This document shows, piece by piece, positions 22,491 to 33,250 of a DNA stretch of 64,000 bases (position 1 is the first letter of the stretch; the number at the start of each line of letters is the position of its first letter). The notes under the pieces are model-generated. The model was not told the origin of the DNA and searched no databases. It was given only the letters and a program-made list of their open reading frames with translations. Origin of the DNA: Lolium rigidum (taxonomy: Eukaryota; Streptophyta; Magnoliopsida; Poales; Poaceae); the NCBI RefSeq assembly GCF_022539505.1, contig NC_061510.1:99898292-99962291 (forward strand), in the 5' to 3' direction. The translations under genes and the position numbers were made by a program.

Positions 22491-24264
22491 ATGGCACGTT
22501 CAAGATCGTCGACTTCGTCGGTAGCAAGCAACATTATGGACAGAGGTAAACAGATCGAAACTGGTCTCGTTGATTTTACGGGTGACGTTCCCAAACGCGT
22601 CTAACAACGAGGCAGAATACGAAGCTCTTATACATGGGATGAAGATGGCGAAGGCTTGTGGTGCAACTCGACTAAAAATCTTTGGCGACTCACAATTGGT
22701 GGCCCAACAAGTCATGAATCAATGTGATGCAGTCAATGATAGCATGGTGGCGTACAAGGAAATGTATAACGAGCTGGAGAAACTGTTTGATGGATGCGAG
22801 GTAAACCACATCAGCAGGCTAAGCAATGACGAAGCCGATGTTCTTGCAAACATCGGGTCGCAGTGTCTCGCGATTCCTCCAGGCGTGTTCTGGGAAGAGA
22901 TAACAGAGAGATCCACAAAGCCGAAGAAATCAAAAAAGAAGGAGAAGGATGAAAAATCCTCGGGAGCTGCGCAAGAAACACTGGAAGAAGAAGAGGAACA
23001 GGATCTAGTACTGATGGTGCAAATCTCATGGATGCAGGCGTACATATCATACATCCTAAGGAAAACAATACCCGACGATCCAGTTGAAGCAAGGCGAGTT
23101 ATTAGGCGTTCCAAAGCTTTCACTATGATCAAAGGAGAGTTATACAAACGAAGTATCTCGGGTGTGTTACAAAGATGCGTTACACCCGAAGAAGGAAGGG
23201 TAATTCTGAAGGAAGTACACGAAGGAGTATGCGGTCATCACGTAAGCAGCCGAGCTATTGCGGCCAAGGTTTTTCGAGCTGGATTTTACTGGTTAACAGC
23301 AATCGAGGATGCGAAGGAGATAGTACGAACTTGTGACGCGTGCCAGAGATTTGTCGCGAAGCCTCACTCTCCGGCAGCGGAGCTGATGCCAATACCATTA
23401 TCTTGGCCTTTTGCTCAATGGGGCCTCGATATGGTGGGAAAATTACACAAGGCCTCGCCAGGAGGATACGAGTATATGCTCGTTGCTGTCGACAAATTCA
23501 CCAAGTGGATAGAAGCAAAGCCGATAAATTCACCAGACGCAGCATCAGCAATAAAGTTCGTGAAAAGCATTGTTTTTCGATTTGGAGTACCTCATAGCAT
23601 CGTCACGGACAATGGCAGTAACTTCACATCCAAGGAATTCAAGGCATACTGTGCAGAGGTGGGCATCAAATTGCACTTCGCGTCAGTTGCGCATCCGCAA
23701 ACAAACGGCCAAGTCGAGAAAGCCAATGGTATAATATGCAATGGTATCAAGAAGCGCTTGCTAGGGCCACTGGAAAAAGCTCGACATACTTGGCCAGAGG
23801 AGCTACCAAGTGTGTTGTGGAGTATCCGAACAACACCAAACACGGCGACAGAAGAAACTCCGTTTTTTCTAGTCCATGGAGCTGAGGCAGTACTGCCAAT
23901 AGAGATAGAGCATGATTCTCCAAGAGTCACTGAGTATGATGAAGAAGCTTCTAGGAAAGCATTGGAAGACGATGTCGATGCATTGGACGAAGCCAGAGAT
24001 GAAGTACTGTCGCGGGTCACTAAGTACCAGCAGGACATGAAAAATTACCATAGTCGACGTTTGCGACCAAGATCCTTCCAGGTCGGAGACTTAGTTCTGC
24101 GACTCAATCAAAATAGTACTGAAAAACTCGAGTCGCCATGGCTTGGCCCTTACATCGTCACAGAAGTAATCGAAGGAGGAGCATACAGGATAAAGGACAA
24201 GAAGACGGGGGATCCCGAGAAAAACCCCTGGAACGTGGCGCAGCTAAGGCGTTTCTACGCCTAG
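22491..24264 (+). pseudogene. Gag start fused to RNase H-integrase fragment
   Basis: An ATG at 22491 opens a short gag-like stub (MARSRSSTSSVASNIMDRGK) in a different frame. After about 22560 the sequence enters the middle of RNase H (FPNASNNEAEYEALIHGM, DSQLVAQQV), continuous to 24264. Next come the integrase zinc region (VHEGVCGHHVSSRAIAAKVF, CDACQRF), the catalytic core (WGLDMVGKL, IVTDNGSNF, and the Glu of HPQTNGQVEKANG) and a C-terminal basic region ending FYA. The junction marks an internal deletion of several kilobases that removed gag, protease and reverse transcriptase. The 564-codon integrase frame itself is unbroken. Confidence 0.88.
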
Positions 24265-24764
24265 AATCGAAATATAGTCCTCCTTGTAAAAATACAATGT
24301 ACTGAAACGCCCGCGAGTTTTCAGACGCACTCTTTTCCTTTTTCGGGGCACCGAGTGGGGTCGGGAAAGGTTTTTAATGAGGCGGGCTCGCGGTGCTGCA
24401 ATATAATAAAGACAGTCGAGATATATATCTTTTTTCGACAGGTTTATGTCCAAGAATTACAACATATATTACTGACAAAAATATTTCGCTTTGGTGGAAA
24501 ACACCTCGTGAAATAAACAAAGAGACAAAATAGCAATCAGCACAAAAACACTCGGGGGTTCGTACCCGCAAATATAGTATATTCAATATAGTTTCGTGGC
24601 TTTGGTTTAAACCTCGCATACACAATAAAGAAATCCACCACCAAGTCACTCGGGGGCTTGATGAAGAAAAAATAAATACATTTGCTGGCTTTACAATATA
24701 GAATATATTTACAACACACAAGATGCAATTCCCGAGAAGGCTCGACAAGCTACAAGAAAAAATA
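24265..24764. other. AT-rich spacer between pol and the antisense frame
   Basis: No coding signal. It contains CTCGGGGGTT/CTCGGGGGCTT words near 24547 and 24650 that resemble the element's polypurine tract. Confidence 0.6.
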
Positions 24765-27700
24765 TCAAACCCTGCCTAATATACTATCTATGGATAGACC
24801 TTTGTTATTTGCAGCAGTTGTCGTATGTTCAGCATAGCTCCCTTTGATAAAGAATTCAGAGTCCATCCGAAGAAGTTCGTCCATCATTTCTTCGGCTACA
24901 GGAGTTACAATATCATTGATTTTGTCGATGTTCCTTTTTCGTTTCGACTGCTTGGCCAAGCACTTGGAGACAATCGTCGTCAGGTCTAATTTTCGGTAGC
25001 AGATCTGTATCATAATCATGGCGAATCTTACTCCAGCGGACAATTGAGCTCGCACAAAGTTATGAATACGAGGAGCATCCCAAAAATTTTCCATCAGACC
25101 AAGAAGAGTATCGGGTGCCTCGTTCCGAGGAAACATCGTCTTGTAAACCAGGGACAAGGTCCTGGTGCAGAAATCAAGGAACTCGCGAACCTGACAGGCG
25201 CGGTCTTGAAACCTGACAATTTGTCGGGTACGTTCTAGAGTGGCCCAGAAAAGAGAACCATGGTCAAGAGAAAGGTTAACAAGAAGATTGGTCCTTGTGT
25301 TTACCCTTTCGTCTTCGGCAGCAGCATCGAGAAAGGAACCTATTTGGCGACGGGCACAGGAATTTCAAAAAAAGGACACAGCAGGAAGACAAAGAAGTAT
25401 TGATTGGAGAAAGCATACCTGACATATCTGCACTGGCTTCATTCATCAAATCGAGCATAAAATTCTCTCGAGTGGTTGCCTTTTCAGCTTCAGAAACGGC
25501 GGCTTCCTTAGCAGCCATGGCTTCTCGAGCTTCTTGAAGTGCAATTTTCTCTTTTTCGGATGCCTTGCGAGATTGCTCCATCATCACAAGTGTTTGCTTC
25601 TTCGCATACTGAAGCTGCTGACGTAGTTCTTCCAAGTCTTGCGATAAATTCTTACTCGAGGAATCTTCACCAAGTTCAGTATTAACAAGAGCTTTCTTCG
25701 GGCGAGAAAAAGTAAGCAAAACATCGGAAGGGGCAGGAGTTGGAGTATAGTTATCAAACGTCAACTGAAAGAAAAGGCTCGACATCAATCATCAAGCAAG
25801 ACAGAATTCCATTAATTTTCAGAATATTTACAAGACATTACAATGGAGAAAGCCCTAACAAACTAGTGGGGTAGGCGTCGCCAAAGATACTTTGGCGACA
25901 GCATCAAAAGAACAAAGAAAAGCAAAGAAAGGGTGGTCTACTTGACCTCCGGCTTGGATGCGCTTGGAGCAGGAGTTGGTTTAACACCAAGGAAGGAAAG
26001 GATTGGCTTTGAGGGAGGCTTGGCAGTTCTAATTAAAGATTGCCATTTCTTCGTTTCCATCCCCCTATGTCGCCAACCTTGGTCCAGTCGACGTTTTGCT
26101 GGCTATTAGCAATCAGCGCGATGGTGCCCTCAACGCCAATCTTCAGGCCCTCTTGGCGAAGTTTGAGCCCAAGATCTTCCGGCACGTTGAAGGCTTTGGC
26201 AAGAGCAACAAAAGTGTTGGGATCCTCTTTCTTCGGGAAGAAGTAGGGGAAAAGCTTCGACAAACCTGCCTCAGCGTCAGCAAGGCCTTCACGTGCTTCA
26301 TCCCCATGGATTTCAGGAAGAGTCAGCGCGTCGAGAAGCTCGTCACCTTCGGGACCATCCACTTCGTATTCTTGATGAGTTCTCCCTGAAGACAAAGGGT
26401 TGCTCGTAAATAGCATGCTCGGAAAATGTGGAGTAACCCGAGAAAAACAGCAGGGATCAGAGCACTTACTAACAAAACGTCGACTTTGCGACTCCAGGCG
26501 AGTGAGGATTTATGTTTCTCGAGCAGATTGTTGTTCTATATTCTCGCTCAAAGAAGTTTCCGCGTCATGAAGTCTTTTTCGAAGATCTTCGACGGCGGCA
26601 GCATCGGCTTCAGCTTTCTTACGGGCCTTTTCGCTTTGCTCTAACTTGGTAGCAAGAGCGTCAGCACGCTTATTGGCTTTCGCAAGATCTCCTGGCAAAA
26701 TAAGCGACAATCAAATATTATGACAAAAATAGTGGAGTACATGCAACAAAGGAGGCGGATAAAAAAATACCTTCCAGCTTCTTGGTATGATCACGATACC
26801 CAACGAATTGGGTACCAAGACGGATAAATTCCTTCATTAAAGGCTGAAGAGAGGACCAAAAGAAAGAGAAGTCAATATAGCCAGTCTAGATTCGACAACA
26901 TATCGCAAGAAACAAAGGACATGAAAGTACTGAAAGGTTCGGAACATAAACAAAAAGAGAAAATATTGAAACACTTACGTCATCTAATGAAGGTGTCGAA
27001 GAGCTACCAGGGAACAGGATAGGTTCCTTGGATGGCTCGACCCTTGCCCTCTTTGGCGAAGAGGCACGGGGGCTTGCAGGAGGAGTCAAATGCTCGACGT
27101 CTTGATGAGGAGGCGAAGTTTCATCCCCATCATGCTGAGCTTCGGATACAACTAAAGTACGCGACGTACTCGTCCGAGCAGCCGCGTCAATAGGTTGTTC
27201 TTCTTCCTCGTCACCACTACAGTAAAATGGCGACAGTATAAGAAGCAAGATAGACAAAAAATGTCAAGAGCAAAACTGTAAGAAGCAAGGAGTAACTTAT
27301 GAGCTGACGAGGGCATCATTGTATGGATTGAAAGCTGCCTTCCCATCTGAAGGATCAGCTTCTTCGGCTTTGGAGGTGCCGGAATTTTTGACTTCATTCC
27401 TCTTCCTCTTGTTCCTTGGAGAAACAGGAGGAAGGGAGTGTGTCGAGGGTGGCTTCAGACTCAGCGTCTTTTTCAGAAGAAGCCGTGGATTTGTGAGAAC
27501 CCACGACTTCACTGTCAGGACACGAGGTGCCTTGGTTGTCATCATCGACAACGGTACGGTCCTCAACCTCTCCACCCTCAGGAAGAGGAGGAAGAGAAGT
27601 GAGAACGGGATGGTTCTGAGAAAAAGAAAGAGTGTCGATAAAAAGGGAAGTTATGCAAAAAAAAAAGCTAACAAGACAGTAGTCGACAAATAATAAACTC

Positions 27701-28679
27701 GAGGAGACAAAATAGCAACTACAAGGGAAAATTACCTCGGGAAGGGGATTGGCGCCACTATATGGCGCAATGCGGCAAGAGGATGGAATTGGATCCTTCT
27801 TGTTGAGCGATGAGATTTTGCGGATAAGCTTTTCAAAATCCTTCAAAGGAAGGTCTTTTGAGAGCACTGTCGACATCTTTTTCACCGAGCATACTTCCGG
27901 AGGGGATTTTTGCGAGCCCGGAGAGGCTGCACTCTAGTCCTAAGGAAATAGGCGGTAATCTCAATACCCGAAAGTTCCTTACCGCGGGTGTTCTGTAGCT
28001 CGTGGATGCGAGTCATCAGCGCTTCAGTCGCCAACTTCTCAGCTTCGGTAGCTTCAGCATCCCAGGAACGGCGGCGAAGGATTTTGGCTTCTCCGTCAAA
28101 AGGAGCGATGTTGTCTTCCACTGGATTGGAGCTTTCTTCGTGGATATACAACCACTTCTTCCGCCAACCTTGGACGGAGTCGGGGAATTTGACGTCGAAA
28201 TATTCGACGTCAGAACGAACACAGATAACAACGCCGCCAATGTTGTAGGCGACGTTGTGGGAGCCATTATGGCGGAGGCAGAAGATACGCTTCCACAGAG
28301 CCCAATTAGGTTGGACCCCGAGGAAGCACTCACACAATGTGATAAAAATCGACACGTGGAGCATGGAATTGGGCGTCAACTGATGCAGTTGAAGCCCATA
28401 GACAAACAAAAGACCCCGAAGAAACTCGTGGATTGGGGGAGAAAGCCCTCGGATGAGGTGGTCAACGAAACTGACCCGATAATCGATTGGAGGCCTGGGA
28501 TAGCTCTCCTCCTTGGGGAACTGGAGCGAGTTCTCCTTCTTGCTGAACCCCATCTTCTTCAGCAGGTTGATGTCTTGGGCAGAGATCTTGGATCTCTCCC
28601 ACTCGGCGCTTCCCAGATCCGCTGTCGCCATCTTCGACTCTGGCGTGATGTGCCTAGTCAAACGGATGCGAGGCGGCAT
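24765..28679 (-). CDS. Antisense reading frame of the Tat-like Gypsy element (gypsy-type transposon domain)
   Basis: This frame runs opposite to the element. The first block (28679 to about 27882) starts MPPRIRLTRHITPESK and has the conserved core GLSPPIHEFLRGLLFVYGLQ...ITLCECFLGVQPNWALWK, which I recognise as the domain called putative gypsy type transposon (Pfam Transposase_28). Later blocks continue at about 27885-27394, 27397-27152, 26710-26510, 26416-26033, 25788-25276 and 25157-24765. They include a Glu/Lys coiled-coil-like part (KKQTLVMMEQSRKASEKEK) and are separated by AT-rich gaps, as expected for exons of a spliced gene. The function of these antisense frames is unknown. There may be a frameshift at about 27885. 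Exon borders are approximate. Confidence 0.65.
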
Positions 28680-29159
28680 CAATAAGCTTGGTGGCGAAGG
28701 GTGTGAGTGTGGTTGAGCGCTTGAAGCAATGGGAGCAATGGAGGATTTTGCAGAAGAGAAGCAGAGATGCGGCGCGAGCGAAAGGACTAGAGGAGGAAGA
28801 CGATGCCTTTTATAGAGGTGCGGTGAACCGACGCGTCGTTGGATTGAGAGATTGCGGGACAGATGGTGTACACGTGGACAAGGGGTAAAAAGTAATTTCA
28901 TACGGACGAGAAAGTACAGGAGCTACAGTACATGCGCCAGGAAATGCGGAGGACGTGTGTCCCCTACTTGCACGACGTGTCAACGTGGTACGAAATTTGG
29001 GCCCACGAGACAGAGGGAGAGAAGTTCTCACGTTTTCCCGATACAGTGATCGTGGCTATCGTTAGCAATGATGTCACCTTGGCAAGCGAAAATCTCGACT
29101 ACGAAGCTTCATAAGAATGGCGACAGCAGAAGATTATTGATTATTTCGAGAGCTTTTGA

Positions 29160-30093
29160 ACAAATACAAGTTTTTGCCCAAATGCTCGGGGGCTACTTTG
29201 GAAAAAAGAAAATTCGAGTATGACAAAATAGAAATGTCGAGAGCCTATGACCAAATGCAAGCATTTGCTCATAGCCTTGGGGGCTACTCCCACCGGGAGC
29301 GCTGGTCGCGCACCCGATAAATATAAAAAGTTCGAGAAAGAATGAAAATACATTGATATGAGGCAATAAAGTGTTGAGCCTACAACCAAGCACAAGTCCT
29401 TGGCTGTAGCCTCGGGGGCTACTCCCATCGGGAACGCTGTTCGCATGCCCGATGAAATTATAAAAAAAAAAGAGAAAGAAAGAAAGAAGAAAAAAGAAGA
29501 AGTGAGCATATTTCGAGTTATACAAATAACTCTACATATACTCCCATCGGGAAGGCAAAATAAGTCATACATTGACTCGATAAAATGTGCTATTCCAACA
29601 GCCAAAAAAGCACTCGACAATATATTCTCAGAGCGCCAAAGTAGCGAATAATCTCTGAATGCCGCAAAACATTGCGAAGGTAAGACCCTAGATCCGTTCT
29701 GAGTGGCGTAGCGCCGTCTCTGACGTCGGTTTGCTACTTTTTCCGTATCAACGGATACGAAGAAAAATCCTAACGGACGCGTTAGGTACTCGATAAAATA
29801 TGATCGGGACTCGACAAAATGGTAAGACCTTAAGCGGCACCTGTCGAAGTTTACACCGAGTATCCCGAGATCATGTCCGGGGACGTGATCTTGAAGTAGG
29901 TTTTTGCGGATTGCCACTAGAGCAGTTAACTAGTACCTGATCCGTCAGATGAACTAGCCCCAACTACCATTATCCCTGTACAATATAGAATTGCATATTT
30001 AAAAGATATGTGATAAAATCGACAGATATATTGAATGGTTAAAGTTGGAGATTTTCCCTGACTCTGCGATTCAAGCAAAATCTCGGGGGCTAC
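29160..30093 (+). repeat. Repeated polypurine-like CTCGGGGGCTACT units upstream of the 3' LTR
   Basis: Units of the form GGGGGCTACTCCCAYCGGGA recur near 29186, 29276 and 29412, with a partial CTCCCATCGGGA near 29539. The last CTCGGGGGCTAC (30082-30093) abuts the 3' LTR as the true polypurine tract. A tandem array of degenerate tract-like units is typical of this Gypsy group. Confidence 0.75.
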
Positions 30094-30479
30094 TGACATA
30101 GGCATCCCAATGGGCCTACCGAAGATGGTACCCGGGGTTTATTGAAGGCCCACGACCCGAAGAACAAGAAGATTCGGAAGCCCAAGATACTATTAAGGAA
30201 AGCTAGAGTTGTATTAGGAAACCATACTTGTAATCTTGCGGGACGGGTCAGAAACCCTCCCGGACTCTGTAAACTTGTGTATTACGAAACCCTCGGCTCC
30301 ACCTCCTATATAAGGGGGAGTCGAGGGACAAAGAAAGAATCGAATTTACTATCAACACAACCCTAGTTTCATATTCGTCGAGCACTTTTCGGCTGAAACC
30401 TTCGAGATCTACTTGCCCTCTACATCCAACTAAACCCTAGTCTACAATCCGTAGGCATTGACAAGTTAATACCTTGTCA
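30094..30479 (+). repeat. 3' LTR of the Tat-like Gypsy element
   Basis: 386 bp. It differs from the 5' LTR at only a handful of positions, which suggests a fairly recent insertion. Confidence 0.93.
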
Positions 30480-30484
30480 CTTTG

Positions 30485-30786
30485 TATACTTGGACCTTCA
30501 CTTTGTAAACTTACAGTTTAGAGCACTTTAGAACTCGTGCGACGACGCCGGAGAAGACCAACTGTTGAGCCAGAAGTCTCTACTCGCGCTCCACCATAAC
30601 CCGTCGTTGTCTCCGGCCACCGCCCCATAGTTGTCGCCGTCCCACCACCACTGCCACCTCCCACGTCTGTCTCGAACCTACCGCCGCCGAACCGCCTCTT
30701 CCCGAGCCCACATTGGAGCCTGCATGCTCCAGCAGTGCCGCGCTGCCCAGGGTGGATTCCGGCCGATTCTGGCCGGATTGACCCCT
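30485..30786. other. Short host spacer between two LTR retrotransposons
   Basis: AT-rich at first, then C-rich with CCGCC/CCACC words. No credible gene. It may be the middle part of an older transposon split by both LTR elements. Confidence 0.5.
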
Positions 30787-32330
30787 TGATACGTCTCCAA
30801 CGTATCTATAATTTCTTATGTTCCATGCTAGTTTTATGATAATACCTACATGTTTTGTTCACACTTTATATCGTTTTGATGCGTTTTCCGGAACTAACCT
30901 ATTAACAAGATGCCGAAGTGCCAGTTCCTGTTTTCTGCTGTTTTTGGTTTCAGAAATCCTACAAAGGAAATATTCTCGGAATTGGACGAAATCAACACCC
31001 AGTATCTTATTTTTCCCGGAAGCTTCCAGAGCACCGAAGAGGGGCCAGAGGGGAGCCAGGGGGTCCCACCCCACAAGGCGGCGCGGCCAAGGGGGGGCGC
31101 CCCCTATGGTGTGGCTGCACCAGGACTCCTCCGAGGCTGCCCTTCCGCCTATATAAAGCCTCCGTCGCGAAAACCCTAAAACAATAAGCCACGGGACGAG
31201 AAAAGTTACGCAGCCGCCGCCATCGCGAAGCCAAGTTCGGGGGACAGAAGTCTCTGTTCCGGCACGCCGCCGGGACGGAGAAGTGCCCCCGGAAGGCATC
31301 TCCATCGACACCACCGCCATCTTCATCGCCGCTGTTGTCTCCTATGATGAGGAGGGAGTAGTTCTCCATCGAGGCTAAGGGCTCTACCGGTAGCTATGTG
31401 GTTAATCTCTCTCTCATGTACCTCAATACAATGATCTCATGAGCTGCCTTACATGATTGAGATCCATATGATGAGCTTTGTATCACTATTAATCTATGTG
31501 CTACTCTAGTGATGTTATTAAAGTAGTCTATTCCTCCTTCATGATGTAAAGGTGACGGTGTGTGCATCATGTAGTACTTGGCGTAGGTTATGATTGTGAT
31601 CTCTTGTAGATTATGGAGTTAACTATTACTATGATAGTATTGATGTGATCTATTCCCCCTTTCACAGCTTAAAGGTGACAGTGTGTATGCTATGTTAGTA
31701 CTCGGTCTAAATTGCAACGGTCTATTATGCTCTAGAGGTTACTTAAATATGAACACCGAATGTTGTGGCGCTTGTTAACTCCGGCTTGAGGGAGCTCTTG
31801 TAGCCCTACACAATGAATGGTGTTTGTTATCCAACAAAAGAGTGTATGTAGCACAAAGGAAGAGAAGTTATGTATTTATGTGATCATTGTTGAGAGTGTC
31901 CACTAGTGAAAGTAGGATCCCTAGGCCTTGTTTCCGAATAGAAAAGTTACACCACGAGAATTGCCTCCCACGCCGGCAAGCTATTTTCCGGCACCGTTTC
32001 CAACAAGTTACGTTACATGTTTGCTTGCTGCCATCTTTATTTTAGATTTCTATTACCACTCATATTCATCCATATTACTTGTATTTCACTATCTCTTCGT
32101 CGAACTAGTGCACCTATACATCCGACAAGTGTATTAGGTGTGTTGGGGACACAAGAGACTTCTTGTATCGTAATTGCAGGGTTGCTTGAGAGGGATATAT
32201 CTGACCTCTACCTCCCTGAGTTCGATAAACCTTGGGTGATTCACTTAAGGGAAACTTGCTGCTGTTCTACAAACCTCTGCTCTTGGAGGCCCAACACCGT
32301 CTACAGGAATAGAAGCGTGCGTAGACATCA
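30787..32330 (+). repeat. 5' LTR of the non-autonomous Athila-like element
   Basis: 1544 bp. It contains a TATATAAAG core near 31150 followed by a GC-rich leader. Differences from 35674-37225 are scattered single bases and small indels. Confidence 0.92.
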
Positions 32331-32496
32331 AGCTATTTTCACGGCGCCGTTGTCGGGAGGTAAGGTAAAGGTATTCACATCCTCCGACTACTAAGCTATT
32401 TCCTAGCACTGTTGCCGGTGTGTGAGTGCTCGAAGATATTTCCTTTAGATCCCGCAATTATATCTTTTTGTTTCTTGTTTTCACTAGTTAGGCTTA

Positions 32497-33250
32497 ATGG
32501 AAAACAACAACAAAATGAGAGATCTTTATGAACTTTATCTTGAATTAGGACATGATGTGTTTGAAGAGAGAATTAAAAAACCCATGGAACTTTATATGCA
32601 TGCTAATGGGAATGTTATTAGTATGAATGCTTTGAACACCATTGTTGCTAATGCTATGGAAAATTCTAAGCTTGGGGGAAGCTGGTTTTGATGAGCATGA
32701 TATTTTTAGTCCCCCAAGTTTTGAGGAGAAAATTTTCTTTGATGATACTTTACCTCCTATTTATGATGATTATAATGATAGTGGTATTTTGGTGCCACCT
32801 ACTATGGAGGATAAAGGTTATTATGATTATACCATGCCTGCAATTTATGATGATTACAATGATGGTTATGGTAGTTTTACTCCCACTATTACTAATAAAA
32901 TTGATTATGCTTATGTGGAGAGTAATAATTTTATGCATGTAGCTCATGATAAGAATGTTTCATGTGATAGTTATATTGTTGAGTTTGTTCATGATGCTAC
33001 TGAAAGTTATTATGAGAGAGGGAAATATGGTTATATGCATCTTAATAATATTAAGTTTCCCCTCTTTGTGTTGAGAATCTTGAAGTTGCGCTTCTGTTGC
33101 CTTTCTATGCTTGTTGCATTATGGTTACATGACTTGTTTATTTACAAGATTCCTTTTCATAGGAAGTGGGTTAGTCTTAAATTTGTTTTGAATTTGCTTC
33201 TTGATGCTCTCTTTTACTTCAACTCTTATTTCTTGCGCGAGCATCATTAA
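32497..33250 (+). pseudogene. Small unknown ORF of the non-autonomous element, one frameshift
   Basis: It starts MENNNKMRDLYELYLELGHD at 32497. The frame shifts at about 32685 (after MENSKLG) into a longer one to 33250. The second part is rich in Asp, Tyr and Pro with two repeats of the type PxIYDDYND (LPPIYDDYNDSG and MPAIYDDYNDGYG), then a hydrophobic tail (LFVLRILKLRFCCLSMLVAL). It resembles no retroviral-type domain I know. It may encode a packaging or RNA-binding protein, or nothing; this is inference. Without the single indel it would be about 250 residues. Confidence 0.55.

Larger units (their letters stand above)
22058..30479 (+). mobile_element. Ty3/Gypsy retrotransposon of Tat-like layout, internally deleted
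   Basis: Two near-identical LTRs (22058-22444 and 30094-30479) begin TGACATAGGCATC and end AATACCTTGTCA, with a 5-bp duplication CTTTG on each side (22053-22057 and 30480-30484). A TGGCGCCGTCTGTGGG primer-binding site follows the 5' LTR and a CTCGGGGGCTAC polypurine tract precedes the 3' LTR. Between them are a stub of gag, an RNase H-integrase fragment (22570-24264), and a 5.8-kb 3' region holding an antisense reading frame, a layout known from Tat-lineage elements. Protease, reverse transcriptase and most of gag are missing, so the copy is not autonomous. Confidence 0.93.
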
